A DNA stretch of 64,000 bases, taken from positions 434,001 through 498,000 of the forward strand of contig JABSSW010000015.1 of assembly GCA_018902385.1 (NCBI GenBank). The letters are read 5' to 3'. This DNA comes from Physcia stellaris (lineage: Eukaryota > Ascomycota > Lecanoromycetes > Caliciales > Physciaceae). The position numbers and the translations under genes were made by a program. The notes under the pieces are model-generated. The model was not told the origin of the DNA, did not search any database, and saw nothing but the letters and a program-made list of their open reading frames with translations. Positions 58,601 through 64,000 of this stretch are shown piece after piece (positions within the stretch are counted from its first letter, which is position 1; every line of letters begins with the position of its first letter).

Positions 58601-59338
58601 GGTCTGTATGGCAAATTTGGAGTACTCCTTACCCCGGTTTACGAAAGATCCACGAATGATAGCCATGGGGTAATTACGGCGCGATACAATAAGCATTCGA
58701 ATCAGCTTCTCAATGCCGTTGACGATAAAGTAGCCACCGAGCTCTTCGGACTCTTCTTTCTGCAGCACCAATTGTGCCGGGGAACAGTCTTGCAGATGAC
58801 ACCTGTTTGATTTGAGCATTATCGGTAATTGTCCCAGATCTCTGTCCGTCTCCATCCAGTCGCCATTATTTAACCTGAATGCTATTCTTGCTTTCAGTTT
58901 TCCCCTGTAGGTGGCATGCCGCTCTCTGCACTCGGCTGGGTATATCTTGCGGTTCGAAACACTGATCTTGTTGCTGGGAGGTAAAACACTCTTCTCCAGG
59001 TACACATGGTGAATTTTGACACTCAGCCTATTTCGTTTCCGTCGCAAACCGCCATCTTCAATAGTATGTGAAGGCTGTTTTGGGTCTGGCTTGCCATCGA
59101 GAAAGGTTTTCGTTCCGATGTCCTTGATGGCGGCTTCGAGAAGCTTGTTGTTCTCGAACAGTGCGTTGAAGGATTCAAGGTGGGGCTGCAGAGCTTGTGT
59201 GAGGGCGGGATAGGCTGTATGGTCTCGAGGGGGGTTTCGGAAGAGGTTGTCACGGCGCAAGGTATCGTAATCGCAGGTCCATTGTGTTGCCGTTGACTTG
59301 GCAGAGGATGCCGGCATCGCAAACAACGGTAGGTGCAC
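55643..59338 (-). CDS. RPA135: RNA polymerase I second-largest subunit (RPA135/RPA2)
   Basis: A single 1,231-codon exon, the largest uninterrupted frame here. An internal ATG (59317, MPASSAKST) could be the true start. Beta-subunit features in order: FNALFENNKLLEAAIKDIG near the N-terminus, GGYFIVNGIEKLIRMLIVSR, VHTPDGSPCGLLNHLAHKC, GYDMDDAMILNKSAHERGFG, GDKFSSRHGQKGV and, near the C-terminus, GGGIRVGEMERDAL followed by a zinc ribbon (CKIC...CRKC, about 1142-1174). The FNALFE start and the long, Gly/Lys-rich zinc ribbon separate it from the Pol II and Pol III paralogues. It forms half of the catalytic centre that transcribes the rDNA in the nucleolus. Lack of introns contrasts with its neighbours. 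Confidence 0.96.
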   Translation of the reverse strand: MHLPLFAMPASSAKSTATQWTCDYDTLRRDNLFRNPPRDHTAYPALTQALQPHLESFNALFENNKLLEAAIKDIGTKTFLDGKPDPKQPSHTIEDGGLRRKRNRLSVKIHHVYLEKSVLPPSNKISVSNRKIYPAECRERHATYRGKLKARIAFRLNNGDWMETDRDLGQLPIMLKSNRCHLQDCSPAQLVLQKEESEELGGYFIVNGIEKLIRMLIVSRRNYPMAIIRGSFVNRGKEYSKFAIQTRCVRPDQTSQTNVLHYLNDGNVTFRFSWRKNEYLVPVMMILRALVETNDREIFEGLVGTPGSKGVENTFMTDRVELLLRTYKAFNLRGQEETRSYLGNRFRPVLGVSDDLSDFDVGTEFLRKIVLVHLGNVDVTGSQDRDKFKMLIFMIRKLYALVAGDCSVDNADAVSNQEVLLPGFLYGMLLKEKLDEWLRSIQAAAGDWFTRREKDRHDHHSGGFAHPQFMKDFSTKILARTNENIGSLLVYFLSTGNLVSPTGLDLQQTSGFTVVAEKINFYRFISHFRMVHRGSFFAQLKTTTVRKLLPESWGFLCPVHTPDGSPCGLLNHLAHKCRITTQDLDTHAIPVLLASLGVSDTSSASLTESVVVQLDGRILGYCSPQQSLVIGDTLRYWKVEGSHSVPAELEIGYIPNTDGGQYPGLYISSKAARMIRAVKYLPLKKEDFVGPFEQPFMSIACTEPEIESGESTHVEYDPKNILSIVANQTPFSDFNQSPRNMYQCQMSKQAMGTPGTALRYRTDNKIYRLQTGQTPIVRPPLYNEYGLDNFPNGMNAVVAVISYTGYDMDDAMILNKSAHERGFGHGTIYKTKIIRLDEDIGSRSAKSIQRLFGHAPNSFISPALKQRIDDDGLPHVGMKICEGDTIAVSHSVYWDPSNQRFVNNDGETYKHKYKDPETAFIEEVRVLGSESGAEPCQAVSIKLRIPRSPVIGDKFSSRHGQKGVCSQKWPTTDMPFSESGIVPDVIINPHAFPSRMTIGMFVESLAGKSGALHGLAQDSSPWRFDETNTAGDYFGSQLQAAGYNYHGNEPMYSGITGREFAADIYVGLVFYQRLRHMVNDKFQVRTTGPVTQLTGQPIKGRSKGGGIRVGEMERDALLAHGCAFLLQDRLMNCSDYCRQWVCKICGSFLSTTPTVGTKGRKGGRGTGIVRCRKCAKKLEADAEGEVWEDGQGTKWIGGDDTTVVAIPGVLKYLDVELSAMGVKMKFNVVPK

Positions 59339-59810
59339 AAGCGATGGGGCAATGGACTTGGTGGCAAGGCAGCGAAGAGCGGTATATAAAAGTTTGTTAC
59401 AAATCGCGATCAGACTCAGAATTCAAGTGCACGCCAAGCCCAAAGCGAGCTCACATGCAATCTCAGGGTTTTCTCCGCTCCGCAAATCTGCCCGACATGT
59501 CTGAAAGCCTCAGACGCACCCATGCCCATTGAAAAATTCCAGACGATTTTATACCGGCTACCGCACTGCCCCGGTCTCTCTCTGTGTTTCCATTATTTGC
59601 ATTGCTCTATCTGATAATTCGATCATTTTGTCTGCCAACTGCTCGTTCAAACATCGCCGACTACACTATCACGAGAAAGGAAAGGTCGGCCGTTCTGGGG
59701 TACGGAGGAGAACCAAGGTTCCAAAGCTTCTCCGCCCTTCCAAACCAACGACTGGCCGTAGGTGAAAGAAGGATATCCACCATTGACTATCGCTGCATCC
59801 GTCGCGAATC
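59339..59810. promoter_or_regulatory. Divergent promoter region of RPA135 and ARL8
   Basis: This 472-bp region separates two head-to-head genes and so must hold both promoters. A C/T-rich tract (CCCCGGTCTCTCTCTGTGTT, 59568-59587) lies toward the ARL8 side. No TATA box or known motif was firmly identified. Confidence 0.5.
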
Positions 59811-60726
59811 ATGGCCGGATTCTTCAGAAGCATCTATGACTGGCTACTGCGGCTCTTTTGGTACGTCCTTAAATACCGACCACCCGAATATCGTAGCCCT
59901 ATGTCATGATCGGTGTATTGGTCATACACATCCATCAATACCTGCAGGATCATGCATCTGACACATGACTGATGGACTGTCCTTCGGCTAGGGCGACAGA
60001 GATGGATATAACCATGATCGGGCTGCAGAATGCCGGGAAGACGTCTTTGTTGCGCGTGCTTGCGGTAAGACTCTATATCGTCTTAGAGCCCTTCATGCAT
60101 TGCTGATACATATCTGTCAGGGCGGAGAGTTCACTATAGAGTAAGTACTTAAGTCCAAGACTTCAAGCCAGGGAGAGCATGCCTTTGCTGAACCCATAAT
60201 CTTGAAGTTCAATTCCCACAGTCGGTTTCAACATGAAACGGGTGCAGCGCGGTCATGTCACGCTCAAATGGTATGTTCGTTGCGCACCTAATTGATCGTC
60301 GTTATTGTCTAACGTGAACGCCGCCAGTTGGGATCTCGGTGGCCAGCCTAGATTTCGATCCATGTGGGAAAGATACTGCCGAGGGGTCAACGCTATCGTG
60401 TATGAGTTGTTTTCGAAGGTCTTTGTGGTCAATGCGCTGATGAGCCTCCTAGCTACATTGTTGACGCCGCAGACAAGAAGTGCCTTGACGTAGCTAAGGA
60501 TGAGCTCCACGCCCTGCTTGATAAGCCAGTCTTGGAGGGTATTCCATTGCTAGTCCTTGGAAACAAATCGGATCTTCCGGAGAAGCTGTCGGTGGATGAA
60601 CTGATTGACGCATTGGACTTGAAGAAAGTATCCCACCGGGAAGTAAGCTGCTACGGCATCAGCGCAAAAGAAGAGACAAACCTGGACGCCGTCTTACAAT
60701 GGCTGATCAAGAGGGCAAGCAAGTAA
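59811..60726 (+). CDS. ARL8: Arl8-type small GTPase
   Basis: Six exons: 59811-59860, 59992-60064, 60121-60140 (20 nt), 60208-60270, 60328-60399, 60453-60726; 183 residues (animal Arl8 186). The N-terminus is [17 protein letters not shown], the amphipathic helix that replaces a myristoylation site. GTP-binding motifs: GLQNAGKT (P-loop), SIPTVGFNM (switch I), [19 protein letters not shown] (switch II, near identical to animal Arl8), LGNKSD (guanine) and GISAKE. Arl8 proteins act on lysosomes/vacuoles and couple them to kinesin and tethering factors; budding yeast lacks a clear copy but filamentous fungi keep it. The 20-nt third exon and the CTTGAAG acceptor of exon 4 were chosen because they restore GGEFTIDSIPTVGF. 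Confidence 0.93.
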
Positions 60727-61535
60727 AAAGCGGCAGGATTCAGATCACCCACGATACTTGGTACGATTATAAGCGCTCTAACGAAATTGACGACGCAATG
60801 GAAGATTGAATGCCAGCAATGGCCAAAAGCTTTACCCACTACTCGGAGTGTTCGTCCTTTTGCGCCGGACGATTTGATATCTTGGGGTTGATGAAACGAT
60901 GCTTTGGACGCGTAAGGCTTGCGGTCTGATTTATAGGGAGCGTGTGTTACGGTTGAGGGCCATCCAGCGTTGGTGTAGCTCTGAAGATACGCTAGCTTTG
61001 GCACGAGTACTTAGGCGACGGGTCACGCTCCGAGGGTGATGATTGATAATGATCGAACAACGATTATCCAAACTAGGGAGATGCTTGTGCAATGAAGTGA
61101 ATTGTCGATGGTTGGAAAAGAAGAACAATAAATGAGGGAAAAGGATGTTCTCAAGGAGACTCTCTTCAGACCCTTGTCTGCACGATTGACAACTCATCTT
61201 GCATTAGCCTCTTTCTCGCTTCTTCCCGCGCCAAGCCTGAAGGTCATGTGATCTGATTGTTTCTGTTGTTCCAAAAAGAGCATTAGGGCCAGCACAGCCC
61301 TTTTGCCAAGTGTGGCGGTCGTACTAGCAGATCTGTGATGATTACGACTCTCTTCGCACTCGTTCCAAGATTCCACAACAGTCCGGAAGGCAAAACTCCA
61401 CAGCCTTCTCTTCTGCATACTTAAACACTGACCAGCTGCCGTCCTCCTTTCTGTGGCGCAATTCTTTCACGATAGGGATACCCGCTTACGACTCTCAAAA
61501 CCCAACCAATCTTTCCTCAGACTCTTGTTCCCACT
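60727..61535. other. Intergenic region, no gene seen
   Basis: ARL8 3' flank and promoter of the RCR-type gene; only short ORFs. C/T-rich near 61430-61530. Confidence 0.4.
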
Positions 61536-62241
61536 ATGGGAATCCTACTCCAAGCTAGAGAAGAGTGAGTATTGCATTCCTTGGTGCCCTCACTCGGTGC
61601 TGGCTGCCGTATCTTTCCGACATCTTTGACTACCGTTTGCTAACCCCGTCTTCCAGTGGATGCGGCGATGGCTATTATCGTGACCGCAACGGCTATTGCC
61701 GCTATCGCGGCGATAGATGGGGTGGCTGGGGGCGCTGGGTTGTCCTTGCGGCTGTCTTAGTTGGCGCATTCTTCATCTTCTTTGCTTTTGCGTAAGTGTC
61801 TGCTTGTTTACGCCGTTCGTCGACTCGCAAGGCTCACGATTCTCTAGTTGTTTGACGGCACGAAGACGTCGCAAGCGTGGCATGAACCCATATCGCGGCA
61901 CCGGCTGGGCTGCAGGTAGAACTCCTGCTGGTCACGCACCAGCGCAATACACAGGAGCTCAACCGTATTACGCAGGCAACCAGGGTCAGAATCAGCCAGC
62001 GCCCCCGTACTCACCGACGAATAATCAGGCTGGCAATCAAGGGTACTACGGTAATACTCCAGGGAATCAAGGGTACTACGGCAACAACCAAGATGGTCAG
62101 GGTTTCTTCGGAGGTCAACAGAATGGAGTCGAGCTCCAGCAACCTAACAGTACCTATCAGCCACAAAGAGGCGGAGATGCGGTCTACAGCCCACCACCAG
62201 GACCACCACCTGGAAAGGGCGGCGACGGCATAATCAGATAG
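61536..62241 (+). CDS. RCR-family membrane protein (chitin deposition / Congo-red resistance type)
   Basis: Three exons: 61536-61564, 61657-61791, 61848-62241; 185 residues. The start exon encodes only MGILLQARE. After a short Cys/Arg-rich lumenal part (GCGDGYYRDRNGYCRYRGDR) comes one membrane helix (VVLAAVLVGAFFIFFAFA), a Arg/Lys-rich stop (TARRRRKRGMNPYRGTGW), and a Gln/Asn/Gly/Tyr/Pro-rich cytosolic tail with repeats of NQGYYGN and proline motifs (PPPGPPPG). This matches fungal Rcr1/Rcr2 relatives, which in yeast sit in the ER/endosome, bind the ubiquitin ligase Rsp5 through PY motifs and affect chitin deposition and vacuolar sorting of plasma-membrane proteins. Tail PPxY-like sites (PPYSP) are present. 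Confidence 0.85.
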
Positions 62242-62918
62242 GGCGGCATCGGTGGAATGAGTGGACGATAAATTCTCGACTATCTTGGTGCGGATTGGAG
62301 AAGCGGGCTTGGTGGTCCGCAGGGTGGTGTGGGCGTTGTTTGAAAGGACAAATGCGTTGAGCCTATTCTTATGGTGTATGCTTCAGGTTATTCAAGAAGG
62401 GGTGATACCAAAGCATTGATTCTCATGTAGGGCGTTTCTGGGATTATCTCAAACCACGTTAAGTGAAATCCATCAGGTCCGGCTCTAAGTCGCGTCGTAC
62501 AGAACGAGTTGCTAAAACCATATGAATAAACCGTTACAATTTGCTCTCCCTATATGCACACAATACTAATGCACCAGAAATGAATTGGTCAATGGGACCT
62601 ACCTAGATAAGCTATACCGATACACAAAAGGGAAAGTGTAGGACGTTCCCGCTTCCAGCGACATCATTCTAGTGTATAACTTCGCACCAATCACTTATCA
62701 GTATCAGTGCTAAAGTGAAAATAGTTATGGAGTTGGTTAATTATTTCAGCCAAGTCCGGAAATCAACAGTTGTGCTGTGTGCTGCCTAGCGCCTACGTCA
62801 CTTCTTTGTTGTGTCTCGCTTCTGCCTGCCTTAGTTCTATCTACTTCCGGACCCATTTGTTTTCACTTAAGTTCCAATAGTCACAACCCATCGCAAAATC
62901 ACGACTCACTATCTCACC
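62242..62918. other. Intergenic region, no gene seen
   Basis: RCR-type gene 3' flank and SRC1 promoter; nothing else recognised. Confidence 0.4.
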
Positions 62919-64000
62919 ATGGCATCAACCCCAGATCCAGAGATGGAATACCTATCACCAACCTTCGATCCAGCTTCGCTGACCGTTCCACGCCTTCGAT
63001 CTATCTTGGTCGAGCACGATATCCATTATCCTGCTTCGGCGAAAAAGTCCCAATTAGTTGACATTTTCACCAACCAGCTCGTCCCCAAATCACGCAAAAT
63101 ATTAGCTGCTCGCTCTAGGATCAGGCGGACAAGCAAAGGCATAACAGATATACCTAGCAGCCAGGAAGGAACTGTCAATGGAGATGAAGATGAAGAGTCC
63201 GGGTCAATGCCTCCACCGCCAGCGCCCAGCACCACAAAGCGGAAGCCGCGAAAAAGCACGCGCAACACTACCCATGACACTACGCCAGAAGCTTCGACGT
63301 CTAATGGAAGAGCCTCCAGCAGCAGAACCAGAACGAGCAAACATGCAAGGCAGTCCGACACCGAGACAGACCCAGAGGGGGAAATACATCGTCCATCAGC
63401 ACGCAGATCTCGCAGGAGCGAGATTGCTCCGGCAGCCAAGGTTGAAAAAGTAGCGAATCCAGAGACAAGGCCACCAATGCGGTCCAGTGCTTTCAGCGAC
63501 GAAAATCCATTCCAAAGTGGTAGCTCGCCGTTGGCCGGAAGTGAAAGCCGACGTAGAAGTGCTGTCGTAAGCGAAGACCGCAGGAAGAGCACTTCTAGGA
63601 GACGTAAGACTGACGGTGTTTCCGGCAAGCAAAAATCCGCAGTCAGCCAGGACGGTGCTGTTGTGGTTCCCTCATCAACTACGTTTGAGGTCAGTTTTCC
63701 GCTCTCCAAGAAAGGAAAGGTCAAGGACGAACCAGATGATGATTTCGGAGAAGAATTCACGCCTGAAGAGCAATTGGAGATGGTCCGTGAGCGGGCCGCG
63801 AATGGCGAGGTGGACATTCTCCCTCCTCGTAAGAGGAAGCGACCCAAGCCCTCAAACTCTTTACCAAAGTCTGCACCCTGGGTTATCCTCACGACTATAC
63901 TAAGTGGCTACGCTTTGTGGTTTCGGCAGGAGAAGCTTGCGAGGGGTTATTGTGGTATTGGCAGGCCTGACAACGCTCTATCAAACGTACAGATCCCGGA
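62919..64000 (+). CDS. SRC1: Src1/Heh1 inner nuclear membrane protein, 3' end outside the window
   Basis: The frame opens with ATG at 62919 (MASTPDPEMEYLSPTFDPAS) and stays open for 360 codons to the window edge, so the gene is cut. Residues about 16-62 form the HeH/LEM-like SAP fold (LTVPRLRSILVEHDIHYP, AKKSQLVDIFTNQLVPKSRK). Next come a Ser/Arg-rich region with probable bipartite basic signals, an acidic stretch (DEPDDDFGEEFTPEEQLEMV) with PPRKRKRPK, then the first membrane helix (SAPWVILTTILSGYALWF). Homologues continue with a lumenal domain, a second helix and a MAN1/Src1 C-terminal domain, expected beyond 64000. The protein tethers chromatin (rDNA, telomeres) and ESCRT factors at the inner nuclear membrane. 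Confidence 0.9.
   Translation, partial: MASTPDPEMEYLSPTFDPASLTVPRLRSILVEHDIHYPASAKKSQLVDIFTNQLVPKSRKILAARSRIRRTSKGITDIPSSQEGTVNGDEDEESGSMPPPPAPSTTKRKPRKSTRNTTHDTTPEASTSNGRASSSRTRTSKHARQSDTETDPEGEIHRPSARRSRRSEIAPAAKVEKVANPETRPPMRSSAFSDENPFQSGSSPLAGSESRRRSAVVSEDRRKSTSRRRKTDGVSGKQKSAVSQDGAVVVPSSTTFEVSFPLSKKGKVKDEPDDDFGEEFTPEEQLEMVRERAANGEVDILPPRKRKRPKPSNSLPKSAPWVILTTILSGYALWFRQEKLARGYCGIGRPDNALSNVQIP

Noticed and set aside
63026-63892. Minus-strand 288-codon ORF
   Set aside because: Antisense to the Arg/Ser-rich part of SRC1; the plus frame shows the HeH fold and a membrane helix.
1-64000. CRISPR arrays, rRNA, bacterial-type operons, transposase genes
   Set aside because: None seen; the sequence is eukaryotic nuclear DNA with spliceosomal introns.

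Overview
The window is nuclear DNA of a filamentous ascomycete (Pezizomycotina). Genes are on both strands and are mostly broken by short introns of about 45-70 bp with GTRNGT-type donors, CTAAC/CTGAC-like branch points and YAG acceptors. Families typical of these fungi are present (PDR-type ABC pump, RCR protein, MARVEL protein, Cys-rich stalked membrane protein, HeH/LEM protein Src1). There are no operons, no rRNA or CRISPR arrays, and I recognised no tRNA. I cannot assign a genus. Exon boundaries below were worked out by hand from reading frames and splice consensus, so single ends may be off by a base or an exon.

Layout. 1-5 kb: the 3' part of a TAPT1/EMP65 membrane protein, then an unrecognised Lys-rich-tailed membrane protein on the minus strand. 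6.6-9.7 kb: DUG2 (WD40 + M20 peptidase, glutathione degradation). 10.6-11.7 kb: a minus-strand fungal membrane protein. 12-12.7 kb: gene-free DNA with a small inverted-repeat element. 12.9-14.6 kb: an isoaspartyl-peptidase/asparaginase-type Ntn hydrolase. 15.2-15.5 kb: ALB1. 16.1-24.5 kb: a cytochrome P450 followed on the same strand by a 17-exon PDR-type ABC transporter with an apparent reading-frame break before its second ATPase domain. 24.9-28.2 kb: ataxin-10/CTR86. 28.6-29.5 kb: MARVEL protein (minus). 30.2-32.3 kb: a two-domain flavoprotein. 33.8-38.9 kb: a small secreted protein, a GMPPA-type nucleotidyltransferase and a Cys-rich stalked membrane protein. 39.6-42.7 kb: POL5. 43-47 kb: a broken secreted-protein gene and weak ORFs. 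47.2-50.6 kb: CDC25 and SLD5. 53.1-59.3 kb: RTG2 and RPA135 (both minus). 59.8-62.2 kb: ARL8 and an RCR protein. 62.9-64 kb: the 5' part of SRC1/HEH1, cut by the window edge.

Functional picture. Most genes are conserved housekeeping functions: ribosome biogenesis (ALB1, POL5, RPA135), DNA replication and mitotic entry (SLD5, CDC25), glutathione turnover (DUG2), organelle signalling and traffic (RTG2, ARL8), sugar-nucleotide metabolism and the nuclear envelope. They sit next to each other without an obvious shared pathway. The most accessory-looking part is the P450 plus PDR-pump pair (16-24.5 kb); the secreted or cell-surface genes at 33.8, 38 and 43 kb are also accessory in character.

I did not find a convincing undescribed system. 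The best leads are: two apparent frame breaks, both at C-runs (PDR pump and the 43-kb gene), which are either real gene decay or consensus errors; a 7-nt micro-exon in the PDR gene; an Asp-to-Asn change at a metal-ligand position of the DUG2 peptidase domain; and a 102-bp MITE-like inverted repeat beside a CTAG-rich gene-free stretch.
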